DNA from: Xenorhabdus indica
GTDB taxonomy: Bacteria > Pseudomonadota > Gammaproteobacteria > Enterobacterales > Enterobacteriaceae
Direction: 5' to 3'
Length of the DNA: 64,000 nucleotides
Assembly (NCBI RefSeq): GCF_014467235.1
Contig: NZ_NKHP01000007.1
Span: 142,446-206,445, forward strand
Below, one piece after another: positions 1 through 8,308 of the stretch. The position numbers and the translations under genes are program-made. Positions within the stretch are counted from its first letter, which is position 1. Each line of letters starts with the position of its first letter. The notes under the pieces were generated by a model. That model saw only the letters and a program-made list of their open reading frames with translations. It did no database searches and was not told where the DNA came from.

Positions 1-833
1 GTAACCAGTTTCTGACTAATATTCGCGAGACGGAAGCCATCGGTCATGTTGTACGCTGTTTCGACAACGACAATATTGTTCACGTTTCCGGTCAAGTTGA
101 TCCGGCTACCGATATTGAAGTTATCAACACCGAACTGGCATTGTCAGATCTGGATACCTGTGAACGTGCTATCCAGCGTGTTCAGAAGAAAGCTAAAGGT
201 GGTGATAAAGATGCTAAAGCTGAATTAGAAGTGCTTGAAAAGTGTCTTCCCCACCTTGAGCAGGCGGGTATGTTGCGCTCTTTAAACCTGAGCGTGGAAG
301 AAAAAGCGGTAATTCGCTATCTGAGTTTCCTGACGTTGAAACCAACTATGTACATTGCCAACGTCAATGAAGATGGTTTTGAAAACAACCCGCATCTTGA
401 TACCGTTCGCGCTATTGCAGAGCAGGAAGGCTCTGTAGTTGTTCCGGTTTGCGCAGCTATTGAAGCGGATATCGCAGAACTGGAAGATGCAGACCGTGAA
501 GAGTTCATGGCAGAACTTGGGCTGGAAGAACCGGGTTTAAACCGCGTTATTCGTGCTGGATATCAGTTGCTGAACCTGCAAACCTATTTCACAGCAGGGG
601 TAAAAGAAGTGCGTGCATGGACAATCCCGGTTGGTGCAACGGCGCCACAGGCTGCGGGTAAAATCCACACTGATTTTGAAAAAGGCTTTATCCGTGCCCA
701 AACGATTTCATTTGAAGATTTTATTACTTACAAAGGTGAACAAGGCGCAAAAGAAGCAGGCAAAATGCGTGCTGAAGGGAAAGATTATATTGTTAAAGAT
801 GGCGATGTAATGAATTTCTTGTTCAACGTCTAA
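1..833 (+). CDS. ychF: Ribosome-binding ATPase YchF, C-terminal part
   Basis: This is the C-terminal three quarters of YchF, a conserved Obg-like P-loop ATPase that binds the ribosome and is linked to the oxidative stress response. The reading frame is open from base 3 at the window edge, so the N-terminal G1 motif lies outside. The visible part holds the coiled-coil region ([20 protein letters not shown]) followed by the C-terminal TGS-like domain, with the typical stretch [20 protein letters not shown] and the ending [11 protein letters not shown]. It is a housekeeping gene and probably marks the conserved chromosomal border of the accessory region to its right. A strong terminator follows at 887-918. 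Only truncation by the window is odd. The family call is very secure. Confidence 0.97.
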   Translation, partial: NQFLTNIRETEAIGHVVRCFDNDNIVHVSGQVDPATDIEVINTELALSDLDTCERAIQRVQKKAKGGDKDAKAELEVLEKCLPHLEQAGMLRSLNLSVEEKAVIRYLSFLTLKPTMYIANVNEDGFENNPHLDTVRAIAEQEGSVVVPVCAAIEADIAELEDADREEFMAELGLEEPGLNRVIRAGYQLLNLQTYFTAGVKEVRAWTIPVGATAPQAAGKIHTDFEKGFIRAQTISFEDFITYKGEQGAKEAGKMRAEGKDYIVKDGDVMNFLFNV

Positions 834-886
834 TCTATAAACAAATTTACTTATCTTGTCCAATACCAATCCATGAGATTTATGCT

Positions 887-918
887 AAAAATCCGCGTGA
901 TCACGCGGATTTTTCTTT
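887..918 (+). terminator. Rho-independent terminator after ychF
   Basis: AAAAATCCGCGTGA and TCACGCGGATTTTT form an uninterrupted palindrome of 28 bases (887-914) followed by a T-rich run. It lies about 50 bases after the ychF stop codon and fits an intrinsic terminator; because both arms carry A/T tracts it could work in both directions. The rest of 834-1130 shows no gene and presumably holds the promoter of the exporter operon that starts at 1131. Confidence 0.85.
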
Positions 919-1130
919 TATAAGCCCGCCTATTCTTAATATTCCAAGACGAAATTTTGAAACCCCACATTAAGAAATTTTATTAATGGTTGAAGTGGCA
1001 TTCAGGTTAACTATATTACAGTAATATTGCATCAAGCAGACCAAATCTACCGACATCACACTGATAAATTGATATTTTCAACTATTCCTCAAACCATAAT
1101 CACTAAACAAAGCATGAAGATTAATTACAT

Positions 1131-2429
1131 ATGACTGCTATGAATAAGTTATTTAGGCAAGAAGCCTTAGATAACCAAAAATCCAAATGGACAGGAAAAG
1201 CACTATTGATAGCAAAAATTCCGGCATGGGTTATTTGTATTGCTTCATTAACTTTTTTAACTGTTTTATTTATATTTATTACTTTTGGAAGTTATACAAG
1301 AAGAATTAGTGTTTATGGTGAAGTTATCACTAATCCTCATCCAATAAATATTTTATCTTCTCAACAAGGATTTATTGCAAAAACATTCGTCAAAGTAGGT
1401 GACATAGTAAAAAAAGGCCAGAAAATTTATCAGGTAGATTTCAGCCAAATTACAGAGTCTGGCAAAATCAGTACTAATACAAAAAACTCCCTCAAGAATC
1501 AATTAATACAAGTCAATAATATTATTCAAAACCTGCAATATAATAAACGTATCACTTTAGAAAGCCTCGAAGAACAAAAAAAACAGTATGAATTATCCCA
1601 TGAGAAGGACAGAATTGTCGTTGAAAATGCACGTCAGGGTATTGAATTTGCAAAAGAAAATATGAAAAATTACAAGAGCTATCAGAAACGAGGTCTGATC
1701 ACGAAAGATCAATTTAATAATTATGGGTATTCTTATTACCAGCAGCAAAACACATACCAAAATCTCTATAGTCAATATATCAGCGATTCATTAAAGATCA
1801 CAAGCCTGAATAGTGATATCATGCTCAAGCAAGCGGATTTCGATAAACAAATTTCACAATACAAAATTCAACGAGACGATCTACAGCGGCAACTAGCCGA
1901 AATGGCTGCCAGTGGCTCCCTATTCATCACCTCCCCTATTGATGGACGTATTGAATCACTTGGATTTACTGTGGGGCAAATGGTCATTACAAATGACAAT
2001 TTAGCACAGGTGATCCAAAATGGTATAAAACCAATTTATTATTTAATCCTATGGGTTCCTAATAACAGTTTACCCTACATTACAAAAGGTGATGCAATTA
2101 ATATACGTTATGATGCCTTCCCATTTGAAAAATTCGGCCAATTTTCAGGACACATCAATAACATTTCATATGTCCCGGCATCCTCTCAAGAAATGTCTCA
2201 TTATAAAAGTTCACCGATAAATAAGATCGGAGAAAAAGCCGAATCTTATTATAAGGTGTTAGTAAGTCTGGATAAGAATCAGTTTAGTTATAACGGAAAA
2301 AATTTATATTTATCTAATGGCATGAAAGCCCAATCTACTTTCTTCCTTGAAAAAAGACCTCTTTATCAATGGATGTTCTCACCATTCTATGATATGAAAA
2401 AAACATTAACAGGCCCTAGCAATGAATAA
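1131..2429 (+). CDS. HlyD/CvaA-family membrane fusion protein
   Basis: Periplasmic adaptor of a type I secretion system of the colicin V kind. A short cytoplasmic N-terminus is followed by one membrane span near residues 33-55 (WVICIASLTFLTVLFIFITF), then a biotinyl-lipoyl-like hairpin (GFIAKTFVKVGDIVKKGQKIYQVD, about residues 80-103, quoted in two parts: GFIAKTFVKVGDIV and KKGQKIYQVD). A long helical coiled-coil follows (about 120-255), then the second lipoyl half (SPIDGRIESLGFTVGQMV) and a beta-rich C-terminus. The gene overlaps the next one by 8 bases, so the two are translationally coupled. The family joins an inner-membrane ABC exporter to TolC. The start may be the ATG at 1131 or the one at 1140; neither has a strong ribosome site. 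Given its partner and the leader peptides nearby, a microcin adaptor is the best reading. Confidence 0.9.
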   Translation: MTAMNKLFRQEALDNQKSKWTGKALLIAKIPAWVICIASLTFLTVLFIFITFGSYTRRISVYGEVITNPHPINILSSQQGFIAKTFVKVGDIVKKGQKIYQVDFSQITESGKISTNTKNSLKNQLIQVNNIIQNLQYNKRITLESLEEQKKQYELSHEKDRIVVENARQGIEFAKENMKNYKSYQKRGLITKDQFNNYGYSYYQQQNTYQNLYSQYISDSLKITSLNSDIMLKQADFDKQISQYKIQRDDLQRQLAEMAASGSLFITSPIDGRIESLGFTVGQMVITNDNLAQVIQNGIKPIYYLILWVPNNSLPYITKGDAINIRYDAFPFEKFGQFSGHINNISYVPASSQEMSHYKSSPINKIGEKAESYYKVLVSLDKNQFSYNGKNLYLSNGMKAQSTFFLEKRPLYQWMFSPFYDMKKTLTGPSNE

Positions 2430-4521
2430 AGCATCTTTTGACGTCATTACCGAAAAATTGAATTTAGGATTCAGAAGAAGAATCCCCAAGATTTTACAAA
2501 CTGAAGCAGCCGAATGTGGATTAGCAAGTTTAGCAATGGTATTTCATTATCATGGGTTACAAATCGATTTATCCAGTTTACGTAGTCAGTTTGGAATTTC
2601 TACGCGAGGGGCGACACTCCCTGCCTTAATTAGCATAGCTACTACGCTCAAATTTAAAACCAGAGCTGTATCGTTAGATCTTGATGAGCTTCATGCATTA
2701 AAAACCCCCTGTGTTTTACATTGGGATATGAATCATTTTGTTGTCTTAGTCAGTGTAAAAAAAAATAAGATTACTATCCATGATCCAGCGTTTGGGCAAC
2801 GTATAATGAGTACTCAGGAGTTTTCCAAACACTTTACGGGTATTGCATTGGAATTATGGCCGGGTAATGATTTTACCCCTGTAAAAAAGCAAAATAGATT
2901 ACGTATTATCTCCTTATTAAATAATATTCAAGGAATTAAATCTGCACTGGGGAAAATTTTCTTCTTATCTGTTGTCATAGAAGCTATTAATATACTGCTC
3001 CCAGTGGGGACACAATTGGTCATGGATCATGTTATCATTGCTCAAGATCATAGCCTTTTAACTATTATTTGCTGTGGTTTGCTCTTCTTTATCTTATTTA
3101 GAGTCAGTGTGTCAACGTTACGTAGCTGGGTATCCATTACTATGGAAGCATTCGTTGATGTACAATGGAAATCAGGTGTATTTGACCATTTAATGAAATT
3201 ACCTTTAGCTTACTTTGAAAAACGTAAGCTAGGTGATATTCAGTCACGCTTCGGTTCACTAAATATTATTCGCACAACCTTTACCCAAAATATTGTTAAT
3301 GGAATTATTGACACTATTATGCTGATCAGCGTCTTTGTTATGATGCTGCTTTATGGTAACTGGCTGGTTTGGATTGTATCAGGGTTCACTATCATTTATA
3401 TAATAGTCAGATTTCTGACATATCAATATTATAGACAGCTTTCTGAAGAACAGATAGTTAAAGAGGCCAGAGCAAACTCCCATTTTATGGAAACGTTATA
3501 CAGTATTAATACATTAAAGGCGTTGGGATTATGTGAAACTCGTGCAAAATCCTGGTTAAACCTGAATATTGATACCCTGAACTCAAATACTAAACTCAGT
3601 AAGATAAGTTCAATTTTTAATATCATTAATGTTTTTATTACTACTTGTGAACAAATTATTATTCTGTGGTTAGGTGCATCATTAGTGATAGACAACCAAA
3701 TGACACTTGGGATGTTTGTTGCTTTTAACGCATATCGGGGACAATTTGCTGACAGAGCAAGTAATTTGATCGACATGGCAATTAAATTGCGCATGTTAAA
3801 TTTACATAATGAGAGAATTGCCGATATCGTCCTCTCTGAACCAGAAAGAGAAGCCCCTGCGCGGGAAATCGGCGTTTCAGGACAACCTGTTGATTTAACA
3901 GTTCATGATTTACATTATCAATATGATAGCTTATCAAAACCGGTGATATCCGGCTTTAATCTTAATGTCAAAGCGGGAGAAAGTGTGGCCATTGTTGGCC
4001 CATCTGGGGCTGGAAAAACAACACTCATGAAATTAATGAGTGGGTTATTAGAACCAGATAAAGGTACTATTTTAATGAACGGGCTTGATATTAATGTCAT
4101 TGGTCTAAATAACTACCGGAAGTGTATTGCCTGTGTGTTGCAAGATGATAAATTACTTTCCGGCTCTATCGCTGAAAACATATCCGGTTTTGAACCTTCA
4201 CCCGATATCTACCTTATACAAGAATGTGCTAAACGGTGCAGCATTCATGATGATATTTTATTGATGCCAATGGGGTATGAAACACTTATTGGTGAATTAG
4301 GTAATGGATTATCTGGTGGACAAATACAAAGGTTATTGATAGCCAGAGCGCTATATCGTCGTCCAAGTATTTTATTTATGGATGAAGCAACCAGCCATCT
4401 GGATTTAACTAATGAAGCGTATATCAACGAATCAATCTCTGCATTGAATATTACCAGAATTATTATTGCTCATAGACCATCAACAATTAAGTTTGCTGAT
4501 CGTGTTATCTCTATATCATAG
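2422..4521 (+). CDS. C39-peptidase bacteriocin ABC exporter (CvaB type)
   Basis: Bifunctional exporter that cuts double-glycine leaders and pumps the mature peptide through the inner membrane. The N-terminal C39 peptidase is complete: catalytic Cys in QTEAAECGLASLAM (about residue 31), His in HWDMNHFVVL (about 105) and Asp in IHDPAFG. A six-helix transmembrane region (about 165-440) precedes the ATPase domain with Walker A GPSGAGKTT, signature LSGGQIQRL, Walker B ILFMDEATSHLD and H-loop IIAHRPS. The 699-residue length is normal for the CvaB/LagD class. It overlaps the HlyD-type gene and faces two minus-strand genes whose products carry matching leaders at 4668-5202, which points to those peptides as substrates. 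No residues look lost, so it should be functional. Confidence 0.93.
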   Translation: MNKASFDVITEKLNLGFRRRIPKILQTEAAECGLASLAMVFHYHGLQIDLSSLRSQFGISTRGATLPALISIATTLKFKTRAVSLDLDELHALKTPCVLHWDMNHFVVLVSVKKNKITIHDPAFGQRIMSTQEFSKHFTGIALELWPGNDFTPVKKQNRLRIISLLNNIQGIKSALGKIFFLSVVIEAINILLPVGTQLVMDHVIIAQDHSLLTIICCGLLFFILFRVSVSTLRSWVSITMEAFVDVQWKSGVFDHLMKLPLAYFEKRKLGDIQSRFGSLNIIRTTFTQNIVNGIIDTIMLISVFVMMLLYGNWLVWIVSGFTIIYIIVRFLTYQYYRQLSEEQIVKEARANSHFMETLYSINTLKALGLCETRAKSWLNLNIDTLNSNTKLSKISSIFNIINVFITTCEQIIILWLGASLVIDNQMTLGMFVAFNAYRGQFADRASNLIDMAIKLRMLNLHNERIADIVLSEPEREAPAREIGVSGQPVDLTVHDLHYQYDSLSKPVISGFNLNVKAGESVAIVGPSGAGKTTLMKLMSGLLEPDKGTILMNGLDINVIGLNNYRKCIACVLQDDKLLSGSIAENISGFEPSPDIYLIQECAKRCSIHDDILLMPMGYETLIGELGNGLSGGQIQRLLIARALYRRPSILFMDEATSHLDLTNEAYINESISALNITRIIIAHRPSTIKFADRVISIS

Positions 4522-4585
4522 ATCTCATTCATTTTTCAATTGATTTTCTTCTATACCTTAAAATATATAGTAAATATTTTTAGAA

Positions 4586-4623
4586 AAATCATTAGCCATT
4601 CTAATAGAGTGGCTAATGATTTA
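4586..4623. terminator. Inverted repeat between convergent exporter and microcin genes
   Basis: AAATCATTAGCCA and TGGCTAATGATTT form a perfect 13-bp stem around an 11-base loop. It sits in the gap between the plus-strand exporter gene (stop at 4521) and the minus-strand peptide gene (stop at 4668). A bidirectional terminator is the simplest reading; the T-tract is weak on the plus strand. Confidence 0.6.
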
Positions 4624-4667
4624 TAACATACATAAAATTTAAAATTGATGCTTATAACTTATATGAA

Positions 4668-4850
4668 TTAATTATCACATACGGGTTTGAGATAAGGGGG
4701 GATAATTGGCCATTCACGATCAAAGAAGTGTAGAATATCATCAATTATTCCATTTTTATATTCGATAGTTTCTTTTAATAGATCGCCTTTATTTATAACA
4801 GAGCCAGCACCTGAGACTTGCCCTAATTCAATAGTTGTTAATTCTTTCAT
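4668..4850 (-). CDS. Putative class II microcin precursor, double-glycine-type leader (peptide 1)
   Basis: Sixty-residue peptide. The leader MKELTTIELGQVSGA matches, residue for residue in spacing, the leader of the second peptide just upstream (MKELTIIELEQVAGG), the pattern cut by C39 exporters. Cleavage after GA would free a core of about 45 residues that starts GSVINKGDLLKE and ends YLKPVCDN, with one Cys near the C-terminus. The ATG at 4850 was preferred to one four codons upstream because it has a GAGG ribosome site six bases away and because this aligns the two leaders. The upstream 14 bases (TAATGAGGCGATAT) are almost the same as for peptide 2. A GA rather than GG junction is known but less usual. 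I do not recognise the core; bacteriocin activity is an inference from leader and exporter. Confidence 0.75.
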   Translation of the reverse strand: MKELTTIELGQVSGAGSVINKGDLLKETIEYKNGIIDDILHFFDREWPIIPPYLKPVCDN

Positions 4851-4971
4851 ATATCGCCTCATTATTTCATAATTGATTACGATTGATATTAACTTCTTAG
4901 TACATTAATTAAAAAATCACATGAACTTAATATTATTCTATTTTATGAGTATGTACTCTGAAATTTGGAAG

Positions 4972-5202
4972 TTATTCATCATTGATACAATCAAGTATAT
5001 CACAGCCAAGATTTCCCAAAGCATCTACCTCACCTTTAATAAATCCGCCTAAGTCTTTCGAAATATAGCCTTCATTGGAAAGGAAATCAACGGTATCATC
5101 AATTGTTTTACCAAAGGCGTGAATGCCGGCTTTTACTGCTTTACGCCAGTTAAAAGTACCACCTGCAACCTGCTCCAATTCAATAATTGTTAACTCTTTC
5201 AT
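4972..5202 (-). CDS. Putative class II microcin precursor with double-glycine leader (peptide 2)
   Basis: Seventy-six-residue peptide with leader MKELTIIELEQVAGG; cleavage after GG gives a 61-residue core beginning TFNWRKAVKAGIHAFGK. The core has a basic start, glycine-rich amphipathic segments (DLGGFIKGEVDALGNLG) and two Cys residues six apart near the acidic end (CDILDC), which could form a disulfide in the periplasm. A strong ribosome site (GAGGTGAT) lies just before the ATG. It precedes peptide 1 by about 120 bases on the same strand, so the two may be co-transcribed as a two-peptide system or as toxin plus decoy or immunity-like peptide. Its expected processor and exporter is encoded at 2422-4521. 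No immunity gene is recognisable. The leader call is good; the activity is inferred. Confidence 0.8.
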   Translation of the reverse strand: MKELTIIELEQVAGGTFNWRKAVKAGIHAFGKTIDDTVDFLSNEGYISKDLGGFIKGEVDALGNLGCDILDCINDE

Positions 5203-5281
5203 ATATCACCTCATTACTTATTAGTATCATCATTTAACTAAATTAGAACCATAATGCATAAATAGATAATAGTTTGAATTA

Positions 5282-5400
5282 TGGCTCCAGAAAAATTAAA
5301 ATAATTATAAATTGAGAGAAAGAAATTCAAAAATGATCCTAAAAATCATTGCATAAAACCTTTCTGTGATTCAGATCAAATTTATATTTTTCTGGAGCCA
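5282..5400. repeat. MITE-like element with perfect 15-bp inverted ends
   Basis: TGGCTCCAGAAAAAT (5282-5296) and ATTTTTCTGGAGCCA (5386-5400) are exact reverse complements that bound 119 bases of A/T-rich, non-coding DNA. I see no target-site duplication. It lies just upstream of the microcin genes (minus strand) and could be a small non-autonomous mobile element or a long-range regulatory hairpin. A CRP-like site lies inside it at 5365-5380. Confidence 0.5.
5365..5380. promoter_or_regulatory. Possible CRP site upstream of microcin genes
   Basis: TGTGATTCAGATCAAA matches the CRP pattern TGTGA-N6-TCACA at nine of ten arm bases. It lies about 165 bases upstream of the peptide 2 start codon on the minus strand. 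Carbon-control of bacteriocin genes would be plausible but is not shown. Confidence 0.35.
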
Positions 5401-5709
5401 GCTTTCTCCGCTGTTCTGATATCACCATAAATTATTTGTTCTTAACTTTTATTAAACAACCAACCATTTATCACATACTATTTTTGGAGTATTGACTATT
5501 TTTTCTATCAGAAACTATTTTCATCGTCAATAGATAAAATAAACTGATAAGAAATTAAAAATACTTATTTATTTGGTTACTTTCAATTTATCAATCATGA
5601 CATACTATAATCCAAGAATTAATATAAATCACATTAGCCTGAAAATAGCCTTGTTATTATTTTTCCACAAAAAATTATCAATAATTTTTAACAATACCCA
5701 TACAATACG

Positions 5710-5722
5710 AATGAATCTCATT
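5710..5722. promoter_or_regulatory. Possible Fur-like palindrome upstream of panP-like gene
   Basis: AATGA-ATC-TCATT has the two perfect arms of a Fur core (AATGATAATCATT) but a different centre. It lies in A/T-rich DNA where a promoter is expected. Chance occurrence cannot be excluded. Confidence 0.25.
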
Positions 5723-5894
5723 CTTATTTTTAGCTGTTCTATACAGATAAAGAGAGATATAAAGGAGGCAAGAATCCAGGACCCCAGGGGGGTACACATA
5801 CCGTTCAGCGGTATCCAACTACTTGCACCCAACAATGATATGATTATGCTATTCACTCTACATTAATTAGCGATTCTGGAGAGGCAAACAAACT

Positions 5895-7574
5895 ATGCAG
5901 AGTTCTCTTGACAGGCTGAATCACAATGAAAATGAAACAGAAAAGACGACTCCTCACGATAATTATTCGGGCACACAAGAATGGCAAGAACTATTCGACC
6001 AATTTACCACCAATATCGGTGAAAAAGCGTTGTCTGAACTGGAAGAGAAGATTGCAGATGATCCTGTAGGTTATTGTTGCCGTGAGCTAAACAAACCAGT
6101 GTATGAATTAGCAGAACTGGAGAAGAAGTTTTCTTCGGTATTCATACCAGAAATTCCCGTCGATACCGAAAAATATATCCATAATTTGAATGAAGATGTT
6201 CTTAACCAAGTGATGCCTGTGTCATCCCCTACTTTTGTTGGTCATATGACATCAGCCCTTCCCAGATATTTACCTGCCCTTGGCAAGATATTAACTGCCC
6301 TGAATCAAAATTTAGTCAAACTGGAAACATCACATGTTCTGACCGTACTGGAACGCCAGGTATTGGGTATGATGCACAAATTGGTATACGGTTGTGATGA
6401 AAGTTTTTATAAACAATGGCTGCACAGTGGTGATTATGCTCTGGCAGCCTTCTGTTCTGGCGGAACACTGGCTAATCTGACAGCCATGTGGGCATGTCGA
6501 AACCAGCTCATGCCAGCCGACGAAAATTTTACCGGTCTTAAACGTGAAGGACTGGCCAGAGGTTTACTCCATTACGGTTACAATGGAGTGGCGATTTTAG
6601 TATCAGAACTCGGCCACTATTCGCTGAAAAAAACTGTTGATGTGCTCGGCCTTGGACAAGATGCACTAATCAGTGTTGATGCCGACAAAAACGGACGGAT
6701 CTGCATTGATTCCCTCTACTCACATCTGAAAAATCTGCGTCAGCGCAATATCAAGCCCATGGCAATTGTCGGAATAGCGGGAACAACCGAAACCGGCTCG
6801 ATCGATCCGCTGGACGTACTGGCAGATATCGCTGAGCGCGAGCAATGTCATTTCCATGTCGATGCTGCCTGGGGAGGCGCGAGCTTGTTGTCAAAACGCT
6901 ATCGACATTTATTCAAAGGCATTGAGCGCGCTGATACTGTGACAATTGACGCTCATAAACAAATGTACGTCCCTATGGGAACAGGTATGGTACTGTTCCG
7001 CCAGCCTACTCTAACTGATTCTATTGCCCAACATGCTAATTATATTGTACGTAAGGGTTCAAAAGATTTAGGCCGCCACACGTTGGAAGGTTCACGCAGT
7101 GCGATGTCGCTTATGTTGCACAGTAACCTGCATCTGCTTGGCCGGCAGGGTTTCGCCCAATTAATAGATCGTAGTATCGAGAAAGCACAGCAATTTGCAG
7201 ACATTATCCGCCAGCAGGAAGATTTTGAGTTAATCAGCGAACCACAACTTTGTCTGCTTACTTACCGATATATACCACCAATGGCATTGACGGCACTATG
7301 CAACGCTCCTGAATCTGTGCGGGAAAAACTACACGATACACTGAATGTACTGAACCAAAATATCCAATCTATGCAGTGGACTACCGGAAAGTTCTTTGTC
7401 TCACGTACCAGTCTCAGGCCGGTGCAATGGGAGCGACAACCAACAACTGTTTTACGTGTTGTACTGGCAAATCCATTGACAACTTTAGAAATACTTGAGT
7501 GTATGTTGGAAGATCAACGCAAACTGGCACAGCAAAGTCCGTTATGGCAAACCTTACAGAACTTAATCAATTGA
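5895..7574 (+). CDS. panP: PLP-dependent aspartate 1-decarboxylase-like protein (PanP family)
   Basis: Group II PLP decarboxylase of 559 residues. The characterised relative, PanP, makes beta-alanine from aspartate for pantothenate and CoA synthesis. The pyridoxal lysine sits in TIDAHKQMYVPMGTGM (about residue 354), the substrate/cofactor region HVDAAWGGASLL about 30 residues earlier, and FCSGGTLANLTAMW binds the phosphate. N-terminal residues 1-30 are polar and probably disordered. A GGAGAGG ribosome site precedes the ATG. Beta-alanine also feeds the pantetheine arm that NRPS carriers need, so its place next to a large NRPS locus is suggestive, but it is transcribed alone and is followed by its own inverted repeat. 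A glutamate or diaminobutyrate decarboxylase is the main alternative. Confidence 0.82.
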   Translation: MQSSLDRLNHNENETEKTTPHDNYSGTQEWQELFDQFTTNIGEKALSELEEKIADDPVGYCCRELNKPVYELAELEKKFSSVFIPEIPVDTEKYIHNLNEDVLNQVMPVSSPTFVGHMTSALPRYLPALGKILTALNQNLVKLETSHVLTVLERQVLGMMHKLVYGCDESFYKQWLHSGDYALAAFCSGGTLANLTAMWACRNQLMPADENFTGLKREGLARGLLHYGYNGVAILVSELGHYSLKKTVDVLGLGQDALISVDADKNGRICIDSLYSHLKNLRQRNIKPMAIVGIAGTTETGSIDPLDVLADIAEREQCHFHVDAAWGGASLLSKRYRHLFKGIERADTVTIDAHKQMYVPMGTGMVLFRQPTLTDSIAQHANYIVRKGSKDLGRHTLEGSRSAMSLMLHSNLHLLGRQGFAQLIDRSIEKAQQFADIIRQQEDFELISEPQLCLLTYRYIPPMALTALCNAPESVREKLHDTLNVLNQNIQSMQWTTGKFFVSRTSLRPVQWERQPTTVLRVVLANPLTTLEILECMLEDQRKLAQQSPLWQTLQNLIN

Positions 7575-7616
7575 GATAACTTAATATCTGCTTCATTTTT
7601 CAAGTTACAATTCGAA

Positions 7617-7642
7617 CTCTATTGGGCATATACCCAATAGAG
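7617..7642 (+). terminator. Inverted repeat after panP-like gene
   Basis: CTCTATTGGG and CCCAATAGAG form a perfect 10-bp stem with loop CATATA, 43 bases past the stop codon. There is no clear T-tract, so it may be a terminator or an RNA 3' end stabiliser. Confidence 0.45.
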
Positions 7643-8308
7643 ATTCTGGGATAGTATGTATAAAAAAACAGATCGGAACAGTCATTTCAAAATTAAATAT
7701 ATCCACCGCCTAAATAATACAAGATATTATTTAACCGCTTCAGCTATTAGATAAATAATATTTAAAACCAAATTTTTTAATTCAAATAAATATTTATAAT
7801 GCCAGATCATTTTTTCACTCTTTGCTGTACAAGAAGTGAGAAAGTGCAACTAACAAAGCAAGAGCAAATCTCCGAATTCACAGATAACTCTATGCTTATA
7901 AATACATGTTTATAGCTACAGTGACCGTGCTGAGTGTTCGTAACCAACAAAGAGGCAACTTAGAAGATGGAGGGAACATACACTATGTTAATGAAATGAT
8001 ATAGAATTGCATAAAAGTACATCTACGTTACTATCTGATTACTTAGAGAAATTATTTATGCTCTTTTATTCCACTATTACAAATAAACTCTATCAATTAA
8101 TGAAAAAAAATAATATGCATCAATTAATGTCATATCTATTACACCCCATTACACCTTAACTGTGACTTTTATCACGATTTAAATTCATTCACATTTATGT
8201 TTATAAATCTTCCTTGAAATTTCACCAGAAAAAAATAACCATGTTGAGTCTCATTGACCAGTATATATTTTTTATATTACTCATAATCTCCTATAATGGT
8301 TTATTTTT
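7643..8308. other. Long A/T-rich promoter region before the exporter gene
   Basis: About 665 bases with no gene that I can support. The clearest signal is a near-perfect CRP-type site at 8161-8176. Two very short open frames (near 7966 and 8058) have no homology that I recognise and are not called. The length suggests a regulated promoter for the lipopeptide locus. Confidence 0.4.
8161..8176. promoter_or_regulatory. Probable CRP site upstream of the PAX exporter gene
   Basis: TGTGACTTTTATCACG matches TGTGA-N6-TCACA at nine of ten arm bases and lies about 133 bases before the exporter start codon, a common distance for a class I or II activator site. Function is inferred. Confidence 0.45.

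Larger units (their letters stand above)
5203..5894. other. Intergenic region between microcin peptide 2 and panP-like gene
   Basis: No convincing gene in about 690 bases. It holds the inverted-repeat element at 5282-5400, a Fur-like palindrome AATGAATCTCATT (5710-5722) about 170 bases upstream of the decarboxylase, a possible structured leader with ACCCCAGGGGGGT (5781-5793) and the hairpin ATACCG-TTCAG-CGGTAT (5798-5814), and the decarboxylase ribosome site GGAGAGG near 5879. Short open frames here have no ribosome site and overlap this leader. Confidence 0.45.

Noticed and set aside
3429..3794. 121-codon minus-strand frame opposite the exporter gene
   Set aside because: Lies wholly inside a well-conserved exporter gene, has no ribosome site and no recognisable motifs.
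5573..5866. Overlapping short frames on both strands before panP (5573-5866 plus, 5629-5856 minus), considered as immunity genes
   Set aside because: The hydrophobic minus-strand frame uses a GTG without ribosome site and covers the structured leader; composition is not protein-like.
8058..8159. 33-codon frame in the exporter upstream region
   Set aside because: No good ribosome site, low-complexity A/T-rich sequence and no features.
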